Shown: piece by piece, positions 15,768 to 24,774 of the stretch | How positions within the stretch are numbered: position 1 is the stretch's first letter | How the letters are laid out: each line of letters starts with the position of its first letter | Source of the DNA: Chitinophagales bacterium | GTDB taxonomy: Bacteria > Bacteroidota > Bacteroidia > Chitinophagales > Chitinophagaceae | NCBI GenBank assembly: GCA_026931325.1 | Contig: JAIXLO010000092.1 | Span: 1-36,694 of the forward strand | Reading direction: 5' to 3' | DNA: 36,694 bases | Made by a program: the position numbers and the translations under genes | Notes under the pieces: model-generated | Told to the model about the DNA's origin: nothing | Database searches by the model: none | What the model saw: the letters and a program-made list of their open reading frames with translations, nothing else

Positions 15768-18700
15768 TTATACTTTTTTAGTTACTGCAATTTTTAGCAA
15801 ATTACCATTTACTTCTATTTCAAAAATATTTTTTTGTTCAGAAGTTGTAACCCAATCAATGGAATCAGCTAAAATTTCGCCGCAAATATAAGTTTTATAT
15901 TCATTCAAAGAGTTTAGAATATTTTCAGAAACTCCATTTTTTTCTATTTGTATGAAAATACGGTCTGTAAGTTCAAAATTTTGTTCTTTTCTAATATTTT
16001 GTACACGATTTATGAACTCTCTTGCATCGCCTTCACTTTGTAATGTTGGAGTAATGGAAATATCTAAGGCAACTGTAAGGCTTCCTTTAGAAGCTACACT
16101 CCAACCTTGTATATCTTCAGCTGTAATTTCTACATCGTTGGCTGATAATTGAATGTCTAAAGCTGAAAGTTTAAGGTTTAAAATTCTGTTTTGTTCTAAT
16201 TCTCCAATTTGTTGCTGACTAAAGTTGCTGATTAAATTAGCAGCTTCTTTCATATTTGCTCCTAATTTGCTGCCTAATGTTTTAAAATTAGCTTTTATTT
16301 TTTTCTTAATTACTCCTTCTGTTTCTGTTACATATTGAAGTTCTTTTACGTTTACTTCACTTTTAATTAAATCTTCTACTTTTTGTAATTGTTCTTTCAT
16401 TGAAGGATTAAGAACAGGAATCATTACTTTTTGTAAAGGTTGCCTAACTTTAATATTTACCTTTTTACGAATTGATAAAACCAAAGAACAGGTATCTTGT
16501 GCTAATTGCATTCTTTCTTCTAATGCAGTATTTATAAAAGATTCGTTTGCTTTTGGATATAGTACATGATGTACGGAAGCTGTATCAAAACGTTTGGTTA
16601 CTTTATTCAATTTTTGAAAAATTGCATCACTAAAGAATGGAGAAATTGGTGCAATTAATCTTACTAAAGTTTCTAAACATTCATATAAGGTTTGATATGC
16701 TGCAATTTTATCTGCTTCATATTCTCCTTTCCAAAATCTTCTTCTGCATAAACGAACATACCAGTTGCTTAAATGTTCATCAACAAATTCTTCTATTAAT
16801 CTTCCTGCAACAGTTGGTTCATAATCATCCATTGCTTCGTTACATTTTTTTATTAATGTGTTTAAAGAAGATAAAATCCATCTATCAATTTCTGGTCTTT
16901 CAGTTAATGGAATATAATCTTGCTCAAATGCAAATCCATCAACATTTGCATACAATACAAAGAATTGATATGTGTTGTAAAGTGTTCCAAAAAATTTACG
17001 TTGTACTTCTTGTATGCCAGCAATATCAAATTTTAAATTATCCCAAGGACTTGCATTTGTAATTAAATACCAACGTGTAGCATCTGCTCCATATTTTTCA
17101 ATAGTTTCAAACGGATTAACAACATTGCCCAAACGTTTACTCATTTTATTTCCATTCTTATCCAACACTAATCCATTACTTACAACAGTTTTATAAGCCC
17201 TGCCATCAACATTGTTTGTTGGCAAACCTGCTTTGGTTAATTCTTCTACAACACTTTCTTTAATGAGTGAACCAATTGCATGCAAAGTATAAAACCAGCC
17301 ACGTGTTTGATCTACACCTTCAGCAATAAAGTCTGCAGGATAATTTTGAGCAAATAATTCTTTATTTTCAAAAGGAAAATGTTGTTGTGCATAAGGCATG
17401 GCACCACTATCAAACCAAACATCTACTAAATCTGGTACACGTTTCATTGGTTTACCAGAAGGTGATTTTAAAATTATATTATCAACTTGTGGTTTATGCA
17501 AATCTGTTATTTCTTTTATAGGGCTTTCAGGATGAATATTTTCTTTCAATTCAGCAATTGAGCCTATACAAATTTCTTCTTCACCATCTTCTGTACGCCA
17601 AACTGGTAAAGGAGTTCCCCAATATCTGCTTCTGCTCAAATTCCAATCAACCATATTTTCTAACCAATTGCCAAAACGCCCTTCTCCTGTACTTTTTGGT
17701 TTCCAGTTAATGGTTTTATTTAGTTCAACCATTCTATCTTTTAAGGCTGTTGTTTTTATAAACCAAGCATCTAACGGATAATATAAAATGGGTTTATCTG
17801 TTCGCCAACAATGAGGATAATTATGGTCGTATTTTTCTTTCTTAAATAACTTTCCTTCTTCTTGCAACTTCAATACAATTCTATCATCTACACTTAAATA
17901 TTTTTTTAAATCTTTTACTTTACCGTTAGCTTCTAATATTTGTTTTTGATGTTTAAATTCTGTTTCTTTTTCTGCATCTGTTAAATAAGCTTCTTTCACA
18001 TATTCGTTACCATATAAAAACACATCATCTTTTATTCCTTCTAAAAATTTTCCTCTTTTATCAACCATTGTTAAAATACCAATATCATATTTTTTACCTA
18101 CTCTAAAATCATCTGCACCAAAAGCAGGAGCAGTATGTACAATACCTGTTCCATCTTCTGTTGTAACAAAATCTCCTATTAAAATTTTAAAAGCATTTGG
18201 GTTGTCTGTTTTGTTAGCTTCAAAAGGAAGTAGTTGCTCATAATGAATGCCCTCTAAATCTTTTCCTTTAAATTCTGCAATAATTTTATAAGGAATTATT
18301 TTGCTTTCAGAAGAATAATTTTCAAAGTCTGCATTTTCTCCTTCTGCCTTGAAATACTTATGTAGCAATGCTTTTGCAAGAATTACATTAATTGATTGAT
18401 GGTTAATTGGAGAAAAAGTTTTTACTAAAACATATTCAATATTTGTACCAACAGTTAAGCCTAAGTTTGATGGAAGTGTCCAAGGTGTTGTTGTCCAAGC
18501 TAAAAAATAAACATCTTCTTTTAGGTTTTCAATTTTGAGTTTTGACTTATCAGACACTTTAAACATTACAGTAGCACTGGTGTCTTTTACATCTTTATAA
18601 GTGCCTGGTTGGTTTAATTCATGACTTGATAATCCTGTACCAGCAGCAGGAGAATATGGTTGAATACTGACACTTTCGTACAATAAATTTTTATTGTAGA

Positions 18701-19205
18701 GTTGTTTTAATATCCACCATAAACTTTCAATATAATTATTTTCAAAAGTGATATATGGGTTGTTTAAATCAACCCAATAACCCATTTTAGTTGTTATATC
18801 ATCCCATTCTTTTTTATAACGTAATACTGCTTCTCTACATTTTTTATTATACTCTTCTACCGAAATTTTTTTACCAATGTCTTCTTTGGTTATGCCTAAT
18901 TCTTTTTCTACACCTAATTCTACAGGTAATCCATGCGTATCCCATCCACCTTTTCTTTTTACTTGAAAACCTTGCATGGTTTTATAACGACAAACCAAAT
19001 CTTTCAACGTTCTTGAAATAACATGGTGTATGCCTGGCATACCATTGGCACTTGGTGGACCTTCATAAAACACAAATGGTGTAGCTCCTTCACGCAGTGA
19101 AATGCTTTTTTCAAAAGCATTGATTTGTTTCCACTGTTCTAATATTTCTTTTTCTATAGAAGGAAGATGTAACCCTGAAAATTCTTTATACTTACTCATA
19201 ATCAT
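15768..19205 (-). CDS. ileS: Isoleucyl-tRNA synthetase
   Basis: This 1145-residue class I aminoacyl-tRNA synthetase charges tRNA-Ile. The HIGH-equivalent is GIHH (58-61) within PPSANGMPGIHHVISR, the KMSKS loop is KMSKR at about residue 686, and the CP1 editing domain lies between (about 200-400). The C-terminal anticodon-binding region and tail (after about 830) are longer than in E. coli and match the eukaryote-like, type 2 class common in Bacteroidota; that class is often less sensitive to mupirocin. The start may be residue 1 or the in-frame ATG six bases downstream. It is followed after 3 bases by the DksA-like gene. Confidence 0.97.
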   Translation of the reverse strand: MIMSKYKEFSGLHLPSIEKEILEQWKQINAFEKSISLREGATPFVFYEGPPSANGMPGIHHVISRTLKDLVCRYKTMQGFQVKRKGGWDTHGLPVELGVEKELGITKEDIGKKISVEEYNKKCREAVLRYKKEWDDITTKMGYWVDLNNPYITFENNYIESLWWILKQLYNKNLLYESVSIQPYSPAAGTGLSSHELNQPGTYKDVKDTSATVMFKVSDKSKLKIENLKEDVYFLAWTTTPWTLPSNLGLTVGTNIEYVLVKTFSPINHQSINVILAKALLHKYFKAEGENADFENYSSESKIIPYKIIAEFKGKDLEGIHYEQLLPFEANKTDNPNAFKILIGDFVTTEDGTGIVHTAPAFGADDFRVGKKYDIGILTMVDKRGKFLEGIKDDVFLYGNEYVKEAYLTDAEKETEFKHQKQILEANGKVKDLKKYLSVDDRIVLKLQEEGKLFKKEKYDHNYPHCWRTDKPILYYPLDAWFIKTTALKDRMVELNKTINWKPKSTGEGRFGNWLENMVDWNLSRSRYWGTPLPVWRTEDGEEEICIGSIAELKENIHPESPIKEITDLHKPQVDNIILKSPSGKPMKRVPDLVDVWFDSGAMPYAQQHFPFENKELFAQNYPADFIAEGVDQTRGWFYTLHAIGSLIKESVVEELTKAGLPTNNVDGRAYKTVVSNGLVLDKNGNKMSKRLGNVVNPFETIEKYGADATRWYLITNASPWDNLKFDIAGIQEVQRKFFGTLYNTYQFFVLYANVDGFAFEQDYIPLTERPEIDRWILSSLNTLIKKCNEAMDDYEPTVAGRLIEEFVDEHLSNWYVRLCRRRFWKGEYEADKIAAYQTLYECLETLVRLIAPISPFFSDAIFQKLNKVTKRFDTASVHHVLYPKANESFINTALEERMQLAQDTCSLVLSIRKKVNIKVRQPLQKVMIPVLNPSMKEQLQKVEDLIKSEVNVKELQYVTETEGVIKKKIKANFKTLGSKLGANMKEAANLISNFSQQQIGELEQNRILNLKLSALDIQLSANDVEITAEDIQGWSVASKGSLTVALDISITPTLQSEGDAREFINRVQNIRKEQNFELTDRIFIQIEKNGVSENILNSLNEYKTYICGEILADSIDWVTTSEQKNIFEIEVNGNLLKIAVTKKV

Positions 19206-19255
19206 AACTGTTCAAATGTTTAAAGTTTAGGTTAGTATAAATACAAAACATTAAA

Positions 19256-19366
19256 CTTTTAACATTAAACTTTTTTAATTGTAAAACCTTGTAGGTCTTG
19301 TTTTTAAGGCAGCAAAGGTAAGGAAGAACAAAAATAAACAGAGTATTAAACTAAAGCCTTTTCTTG
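19256..19366. repeat. Direct repeat copy A (ileS leader/promoter region)
   Basis: This segment upstream of ileS is repeated in the same orientation at 19669-19780, about 85% identical by hand alignment. It contains TTGTAAAACCTTGTAGGTCT and the ileS -7 box. Confidence 0.8.
19313..19320 (-). promoter_or_regulatory. -7 box for ileS
   Basis: The minus strand reads TACCTTTG, a full TAnnTTTG match, with a TCTG 18 bases upstream as a weak -33 box. It lies about 110 bases before the ileS start. Confidence 0.5.
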
Positions 19367-19453
19367 ATTAATGAACAAATTATTAGAGGGCAATTTTTAA
19401 TTGTAATTATTTTGAGTTTTTAAAGCTATAGAAAACTCAGTAAAAAAAACTTT

Positions 19454-19489
19454 AAACTTATAACTTTCAACCTGTAATCTTATAAGTTT
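19454..19489. repeat. 10-bp perfect inverted repeat
   Basis: AAACTTATAA (19454-19463) and TTATAAGTTT (19480-19489) are exact inverted copies with a 16-base spacer, in the non-coding gap between pheS and ileS. Function not evident. Confidence 0.5.
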
Positions 19490-19511
19490 GCGAACATTTA
19501 AACCTTTTTAA

Positions 19512-19669
19512 CCACAGAGGGCACAGAGAAAAAAAGTTGTCAGTCTGAGTTTATCGAAGACTGATGAATTTATTCGTTTTACTCAATTGCTTTCGACAAG
19601 TTCAAGCTGACATTATATTTATAATGAGAATTAGCAAAGAGAACAATCACAGAGTGCACAGAGAAAAAC
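19512..19669. repeat. CACAGAG-type direct repeats flanking a palindrome
   Basis: CCACAGAGGGCACAGAGAA (from 19512) and TCACAGAGTGCACAGAGAA (from 19647) differ at two positions and flank the palindromic element at 19538-19612. Each unit itself contains CACAGAG twice. Such units are recurrent non-coding repeats in many genomes. Confidence 0.6.
19538..19612. repeat. REP-like palindromic element (TGTCAG...CTGACA)
   Basis: The left arm TGTCAGTCTGAGTTTATCGA and the right arm ending CGACAAGTTCAAGCTGACA are imperfect inverted copies about 25 bases long around a 26-base A+T-rich centre. From memory, the pair resembles a dispersed Bacteroidota palindrome of the type TCTGAGCTTGTCGAAG. It is probably a decayed copy of a mobile or REP-type unit. 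Confidence 0.65.
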
Positions 19670-19780
19670 TTTAAACATCAAATTTTTTTAATTGTAAAAT
19701 CTTGTAGGTCTTGCTTTTTAAGGCTACAGAAGTAAAGAAGAATAAAAATAAAGAGAGTATTAAAGCACAGCCCTTTTTTG
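19669..19780. repeat. Direct repeat copy B (duplicated ileS leader)
   Basis: About 85% identical, in the same orientation, to 19256-19366. The promoter box of copy A (TACCTTTG on the minus strand) is altered here to TACTTCTG, so copy B is likely not an active promoter. Confidence 0.8.
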
Positions 19781-19845
19781 TCTTACATGATGAGCAGTAT
19801 TTTTTATTTTGTAAAAATCGTTGATTTGTAAAAATGTAAGCTTTT

Positions 19846-20016
19846 ATGGTATTAGTGTTAAAAAAAGGAGCAAGCAAGAAAGAAATAGATATGCTGCGAA
19901 AAAAATTGAATAGAGCATCTAACAAAGGAGTAGATACCAAAAAGTATTGTGGTATCTTGAAGCTAAAAGAAGAACCATTAGCTATTCAACAAAATATGAG
20001 AAATGGGAAAATATAA
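19846..20016 (+). CDS. Orphan antitoxin-like small protein, possibly C-terminally frameshifted
   Basis: This 56-residue frame is the only plausible gene in the 850-base gap between pheS and ileS. It reads LKKGASKKEIDMLRKKL (residues 5-21) and, later, DTKKYCGILKLKEEPLAIQQ (31-50). This pattern (a KKGxSKKEI start, then KKYCGxxxLxExPLxIQxxMR) resembles small Bacteroidota antitoxins encoded before PIN-domain toxins. Relatives usually end MRxEW; here the frame ends MRNGKI, while the neighbouring frame continues with KWENIKLK, which suggests a small deletion near 20000. No toxin follows: the pheS 3' end starts 40 bases downstream on the other strand. It is best seen as a remnant of a toxin-antitoxin module. 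Confidence 0.6.
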   Translation: MVLVLKKGASKKEIDMLRKKLNRASNKGVDTKKYCGILKLKEEPLAIQQNMRNGKI

Positions 20017-20056
20017 AACTTAAAGTTATTCTTAATCTTTTATCTTATTATAAAAG

Positions 20057-21085
20057 TTATACTACCCCTGTAAACTGTTTTAAAAATCTAACATCATTTT
20101 GGCTGTATAAACGAAGGTCATTTACTCTGTATTTTAATTGACAAATTCTTTCTACTCCCATACCAAAAGCAAAGCCTGTGTATTTATTGCTATCAATTCC
20201 AAAGTTTTCCAACACATTAGGATGCACCATACCACTTCCTAAAATTTCTACCCAACCTGTGTGTTTACAAACATTACAACCATTGCCCCCACATATTAAA
20301 CAACTAATATCCATTTCTGCACTTGGTTCAGTAAAAGGAAAATAGCTTGGGCGAAATCTTACCTTAACATCTTTGCCAAACATTTCTTGAACAAAAAAAT
20401 AAAGTGTTTGTTTAAGGTCGGCAAAGCTTACATTTTCATCAATATACAAACCTTCTACCTGATGAAAAAAGCAGTGTGCTCTTGCACTTATGGTTTCATT
20501 TCTATATACTCTTCCTGGGCAAATAACACGAATTGGAGGCTTTTGTTTTTCCATTATTCTTGCCTGTACACTACTTGTATGTGTTCTCAAAAGCCAAGCA
20601 GGGTTTTGGTTAATGTAAAAAGTATCTTGCATATCCCTTGCAGGATGATTTTCTGGCAAATTCATTGCACCGAAGTTGTGCCAATCATCTTCAATTTCTG
20701 AACCTTCTGCAACTACAAAGCCTAATCGTTGAAATATAGATACTATTTGATTTCTAACTAAACTTAATGGATGACGAGAGCCAACAGTTATTGGATTGCC
20801 TGGTAAAGAAATATCTATATCAGTTGCTTTTTGTTGTGTATTGGTAATGGTATTTTTATAATAATCATATTTTGATTCTACAAATAATTTAAACTCATTT
20901 AAAAGTTGCCCAGCTTCTTTCTTTTTATCAACTGCTACATCTTTCATAAAACCCATTACAGATTTTACAAGTCCTTTTGTACCAAGATATTTGATACGAA
21001 AGTTTTCAATTTCTTCTGCACTGATAGGGTTTGCAGCACTAATTTCTTTTTTATAATTTTCTAATTGTTCTATCAATTTTTCCAT
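20057..21085 (-). CDS. pheS: Phenylalanyl-tRNA synthetase alpha subunit
   Basis: This 342-residue class II synthetase catalytic subunit forms an alpha2-beta2 enzyme with PheT (not in the window). It has an N-terminal coiled coil (1-80), motif 2 (PGRVYRNETISARAHCFFHQ region) and motif 3 GFAFGMGVERI near residues 313-323. The phenylalanine-pocket segments (FRPSYFPFTEPSAEMDI) are intact. A cysteine cluster CLICGGNGCNVC (about 269-280) is an ordinary feature of many PheS. pgk lies 61 bases upstream on the same strand, so the two may share a transcript. Its 3' end borders the repeat-rich gap. Confidence 0.97.
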   Translation of the reverse strand: MEKLIEQLENYKKEISAANPISAEEIENFRIKYLGTKGLVKSVMGFMKDVAVDKKKEAGQLLNEFKLFVESKYDYYKNTITNTQQKATDIDISLPGNPITVGSRHPLSLVRNQIVSIFQRLGFVVAEGSEIEDDWHNFGAMNLPENHPARDMQDTFYINQNPAWLLRTHTSSVQARIMEKQKPPIRVICPGRVYRNETISARAHCFFHQVEGLYIDENVSFADLKQTLYFFVQEMFGKDVKVRFRPSYFPFTEPSAEMDISCLICGGNGCNVCKHTGWVEILGSGMVHPNVLENFGIDSNKYTGFAFGMGVERICQLKYRVNDLRLYSQNDVRFLKQFTGVV

Positions 21086-21146
21086 TGAATGAAGATAAGG
21101 TTGTAAAAGAATTTTGCTTTAAATATTAGATAGCTTAATGATTGTT

Positions 21147-22346
21147 TTATTCATTAACAGCTGCAATACCTGGTAATATTTTACCTTCAAAATACTCAAG
21201 CATTGCACCGCCACCTGTGCTTACATAACTAACTTTATCGTTAAAGCCAAATTGGTTTACAGCTGCAACACTATCGCCACCACCAACTAAACTAAATGCA
21301 CCAGATTGTGTACTTTCTGCAACTGCAATAGCAATAGCTTTTGTGCCAGTTTGAAATTTTTGCATTTCAAAAACGCCCATTGGTCCATTCCATAAAACAG
21401 TTTTAGATTTTTTGATAACCTCACTAAAAATGCCCACTGCTTTTGGTCCAATATCTAAACCCATCCAACCATCAGGTATTGCATCACTTGGAGAAGTATT
21501 GGTATTAGCATCAGCAGCAAATTTGTCTGCAATTACAGAATCTTCTGGTAGGTGAATGCTTACATTTTTGGCTTTTGCTTTTTCTAAGATTTCTATAGCA
21601 GTTTGTAATCTATCATCTTCGCAAAGTGAGCTTCCAATTTTTCCTCCTCTTGCTTTCATAAAAGTATATGCCATGCCACCACCAATAATTATATCAGTAG
21701 CTTTTTCTAAAAGGTTTTCTATAATTAAAATTTTATCTGAAACTTTTGCTCCACCAATAATTGCTGTAAATGGTTTTTGTGCTTTATGTAATACTTGCTC
21801 TGCTGCATTTACCTCTGCTTCCATTAATAATCCAAAAAATCTTTTTTCTTTAGGAAAGAATTTTGCAATTATTGCTGTAGAAGCATGGGCTCTGTGTGCT
21901 GTACCAAATGCATCATTTACCCAAACATCTCCTAATTTAGAAAGTTTTTGAGCGAAGGCTTCATCGCCTTTTTCTTCTTCTTTATAAAAGCGTAAATTTT
22001 CTAACAACAAAACTTCTCCTGCTTTAAGCATAGATGCTGTAAGTGTAGCTTGCTCTCCTATGCAATCATTAGCAAAGAAAACGGTTTTGCCTCCTAATAA
22101 TTTGCTTAGATGATTTACGATATGTTTTAATGAGTATTTATCTTCTGGTCCTTCTTTTGGTCTTCCTAAATGGCTCATTAAAATTACGCTTCCTCCATCA
22201 TTCAAAACTTTTTGAATAGTAGGAATTGCTGCTTTTATTCTTGTATCATCTGTAATTTCAAGTGTTGTTTTATCTAATGGTACATTAAAATCAACACGAA
22301 TTAATGCTTTTTGATTTGCAAAGTTGTGATTAGAAAATTTACTCAT
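21147..22346 (-). CDS. pgk: Phosphoglycerate kinase
   Basis: This 399-residue glycolytic enzyme transfers phosphate from 1,3-bisphosphoglycerate to ADP. It starts with the substrate motif [12 protein letters not shown] (about 14-25), followed by LMSHLGRPK (58-66), [16 protein letters not shown], the nucleotide-domain KVSDKI, and the C-terminal [13 protein letters not shown]. The length is standard. It lies downstream of gap on the same strand; a strong terminator between them means they are probably separately transcribed. Confidence 0.98.
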   Translation of the reverse strand: MSKFSNHNFANQKALIRVDFNVPLDKTTLEITDDTRIKAAIPTIQKVLNDGGSVILMSHLGRPKEGPEDKYSLKHIVNHLSKLLGGKTVFFANDCIGEQATLTASMLKAGEVLLLENLRFYKEEEKGDEAFAQKLSKLGDVWVNDAFGTAHRAHASTAIIAKFFPKEKRFFGLLMEAEVNAAEQVLHKAQKPFTAIIGGAKVSDKILIIENLLEKATDIIIGGGMAYTFMKARGGKIGSSLCEDDRLQTAIEILEKAKAKNVSIHLPEDSVIADKFAADANTNTSPSDAIPDGWMGLDIGPKAVGIFSEVIKKSKTVLWNGPMGVFEMQKFQTGTKAIAIAVAESTQSGAFSLVGGGDSVAAVNQFGFNDKVSYVSTGGGAMLEYFEGKILPGIAAVNE

Positions 22347-22375
22347 AATGATTGTTTTGAATGTTTTCCAAAAAT

Positions 22376-22406
22376 AAAAGTTCTGAGAGATTTTCTCAGA
22401 ACTTTT
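22376..22406 (-). terminator. Terminator after gap
   Basis: A perfect 13-bp stem (22376-22388 with 22394-22406) surrounds a 5-base loop. The arms are AAAAGTTCTGAGA and TCTCAGAACTTTT; the U-rich end serves the minus-strand gap transcript, and the A-rich start makes it usable in both directions. Confidence 0.85.
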
Positions 22407-22486
22407 GTTGAATAAAATTTTTGCAGTACAAGTGTGCGACGCAACAAGAGTTTAATAAAGTGCTCATTGCTGACATCATAAAAAAA

Positions 22487-23494
22487 TTATTTACTAATTA
22501 AACCTGCAAAATATTTTACTGTACGAACTAATTGGCTTACATAGCTCATTTCATTATCGTACCAGCTTACAGTTTTTACTATTTGAGTATCGCCGTTTGT
22601 AATAACTTTTGTTTGTGTTGCATCGAATAAACTACCATAACTCATACCAATTATATCTGAGCTAACTAACTCATCTTCTGTATAGCCAAAGCTTTCATTG
22701 CTTGCAGCTTTCATTGCAGCATTTACTTCTTCTGCAGTAACTTTTTTTCCAAGAACAGAAACCAATTCTGTTAAAGAACCTGTAATAACAGGAACGCGTT
22801 GTGCACCACCATCTAATTTACCTTTAAGCTCTGGAAGTACTAATCCTATTGCTTTTGCAGCACCTGTACTGTTTGGAACAATATTTTGTGCAGCAGCTCT
22901 TGCTCTTCTTAAATCTCCTTTAGGATGTGGAGCATCTAAAGTATTTTGGTCATTAGTATAAGCATGAATTGTAGTCATATGACCTGTAAGTATTCCATAA
23001 GTATCGCTTAAAACTTTTGCCATTGGAGCTAAACAGTTAGTTGTACAAGATGCACAAGAAATAATTGTTTCGCTTCCATCTAAAATTTGATGATTAACAT
23101 TAAATACAACAGTTTTTAAATCACCTGTTGCAGGAGCTGAAATAACAACACGTTTTGCACCAGCTGTTAAGTGAGCTTCTGCTTTAGTTTTATCTGTAAA
23201 AAATCCTGTAGCTTCTATTACAACATCAACATCATGGCTACCCCAAGGAATTTGAGTAGGATCTTTTTGAGCATAAATTTTTACTTTATTTCCATTAACA
23301 ACTATAGCATCTTCAGTAGCAGAAACATCTGCATTAAAACGCCCTTGAGCACTATCATACTTAATTAAATGAGCTAAAACTTTTGGAGAAGTTAAATCGT
23401 TGATAGCAACAACATCTATCCCTTCCATGTTATAGATTTGACGAAAAACTAAACGTCCAATTCTGCCAAATCCATTAATAGCAACCTTTACCAT
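22487..23494 (-). CDS. gap: Glyceraldehyde-3-phosphate dehydrogenase
   Basis: This 335-residue glycolytic dehydrogenase has the NAD-binding motif [10 protein letters not shown] (7-16), NAD-type residues in VVAINDLT (Asp at about 33), the catalytic cysteine in [12 protein letters not shown] (about 149-160), and the C-terminal [12 protein letters not shown]. It oxidises glyceraldehyde-3-phosphate to 1,3-bisphosphoglycerate, the substrate of the Pgk encoded next. Length and motifs are typical of a catabolic, NAD-dependent GapA. Confidence 0.98.
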   Translation of the reverse strand: MVKVAINGFGRIGRLVFRQIYNMEGIDVVAINDLTSPKVLAHLIKYDSAQGRFNADVSATEDAIVVNGNKVKIYAQKDPTQIPWGSHDVDVVIEATGFFTDKTKAEAHLTAGAKRVVISAPATGDLKTVVFNVNHQILDGSETIISCASCTTNCLAPMAKVLSDTYGILTGHMTTIHAYTNDQNTLDAPHPKGDLRRARAAAQNIVPNSTGAAKAIGLVLPELKGKLDGGAQRVPVITGSLTELVSVLGKKVTAEEVNAAMKAASNESFGYTEDELVSSDIIGMSYGSLFDATQTKVITNGDTQIVKTVSWYDNEMSYVSQLVRTVKYFAGLISK

Positions 23495-23534
23495 AATGTT
23501 ATTTTTTAATTATTAATTAATATAAAATTGGATG

Positions 23535-23563
23535 CAAAATTACAGCTTTGTAATTAATAGCAA
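23535..23563 (-). promoter_or_regulatory. Promoter for gap
   Basis: The minus strand reads TTG (23561-23563), an 18-base spacer, then TAATTTTG (23535-23542), close to the Bacteroidota consensus. It lies about 40 bases upstream of the gap start. Confidence 0.6.
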
Positions 23564-23629
23564 TGAATGTAGTAGAGAAAGAGTAAAAAAGATGATTTTT
23601 TTACTTATAACGCTAATGAAATAATAAAC

Positions 23630-24106
23630 TTATTCAAAATATTGATGAAAAACAGTAAACGAATTTTTTATTTGACTAATAATTTCACTTGCTTTTTGGT
23701 TGTTTTCTGCTTTTTCTAATGCTTCTACTCTTTCTAAGTGTGGATGAAGCCATTTATGTAATTCATCGTGGCTTTTACCTTTCATTGTACAGCTATTAAT
23801 TAGTGCATCATCTTTTTCTTTTAACTGTTTGGCTAAAAATTTATAATCTTTAGAGTTGTCTTTGATATAAGCTTCTGTAATATTTTGTATTGCAAGAATA
23901 TGAGGTTTCATTTCTGCATTTATTTTCCATTTTTGTCCATTATCTAATTCAATAGTTTCTTCTGCATTTGTTGTATCATTTACTTCTTGGTGTGTTGTAT
24001 TTGCTGCTGCAACAGTATCTTGATTAGGGGTTTTGTTTTCTGTGTTATTATTGTTACAACTAATAATAAAAAATGTAGTAACAGAAAGTAGAATAATTTT
24101 TTTCAT
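23630..24106 (-). CDS. Predicted lipoprotein of unknown function
   Basis: This 158-residue protein begins with a lipoprotein signal, MKKIILLSVTTFFIISC, so Cys17 would be lipidated. It continues with an Asn/Thr-rich linker (18-55) and a compact mainly helical domain (about 60-155) containing His-rich segments (HDELHKWLHPHLERVE). I do not recognise the family. It precedes nothing obvious in function: upstream on the same strand lies a DinB gene with a 41-base gap. The helical domain with His pairs could bind a metal, but that is speculative. Confidence 0.75.
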   Translation of the reverse strand: MKKIILLSVTTFFIISCNNNNTENKTPNQDTVAAANTTHQEVNDTTNAEETIELDNGQKWKINAEMKPHILAIQNITEAYIKDNSKDYKFLAKQLKEKDDALINSCTMKGKSHDELHKWLHPHLERVEALEKAENNQKASEIISQIKNSFTVFHQYFE

Positions 24107-24147
24107 GATTAATAATATTTTAAATATTAAGTATGTAGTAATGATTT

Positions 24148-24654
24148 TTAAGATTTTGGCATTTCATCTGCACTTGGTCCATACATTCCAGGAATTGGAA
24201 TATCTAATAATCTTAGATAAACACTAAGCTGTGCTCTGTGATGATATAAATGATTTAAAGCCATACTACGAATAAATGCAGCTTTTGTCATTTCCATAAT
24301 TACGTGTTCTCCTTTTCTTAAAGTCCAGTTTTGGTTTAATAAATCTTCATCTTTTGCAGATTGTAAAGCTTCAATAGTTTGTTCTGTACCTGATTGATTT
24401 TCTTTTACTAAATCTTCTGTAGTATTTATTTCTGGTCTTTTTAAAGTGCCTTCTAAAAAATCTAAATAATCTGTTTTAATAATTAATGAAACCCAGCCTG
24501 ATAAATTAGCAATATGTGTAGCAAGTTGTTTTAGTGTCATAGATTTTGCATGAGGACGCCAATCAAATTTTTCGGCAGGAACTCTTTCTAACATTTTTTT
24601 AGTACTTACAGATTCGTGTTGTATTTCTGTTATTAATGCTTTTGTTAATGACAT
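24148..24654 (-). CDS. DinB family protein
   Basis: This 168-residue four-helix-bundle protein of the DinB/YfiT class has the metal-site histidines expected of the family in TLKQLATHIANLSGW (about His47) and ALNHLYHHRAQLSVYL (about His134 and His138). DinB-like proteins are often thiol-dependent or metal-dependent transferases or of unknown role, and are common in Bacteroidota. A second copy of this general theme (metal-bundle) in the window is not evident. No specific substrate can be assigned. Confidence 0.88.
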   Translation of the reverse strand: MSLTKALITEIQHESVSTKKMLERVPAEKFDWRPHAKSMTLKQLATHIANLSGWVSLIIKTDYLDFLEGTLKRPEINTTEDLVKENQSGTEQTIEALQSAKDEDLLNQNWTLRKGEHVIMEMTKAAFIRSMALNHLYHHRAQLSVYLRLLDIPIPGMYGPSADEMPKS

Positions 24655-24774
24655 AATAAAATTTTTAGATAATTATAATTTCGCAAATATGAAGAAAATA
24701 AGTCAATCGAAAGCTTCTGAAAAATATTAACCTTAGTATTTTACAAGTTTCGTAAGAGATGTTAATATTTATAC

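Noticed and set aside
15439-15891. A 150-codon plus-strand frame opposite the DksA-like tail
   Set aside because: It is the antisense reading of Lys/Ala repeats, giving artificial Phe/Leu/Ala-rich residues.
19671-19940. An 89-codon frame on the minus strand
   Set aside because: It overlaps the direct repeat and the better antitoxin-like frame on the other strand, has low-complexity hydrophobic content and no recognisable domain.
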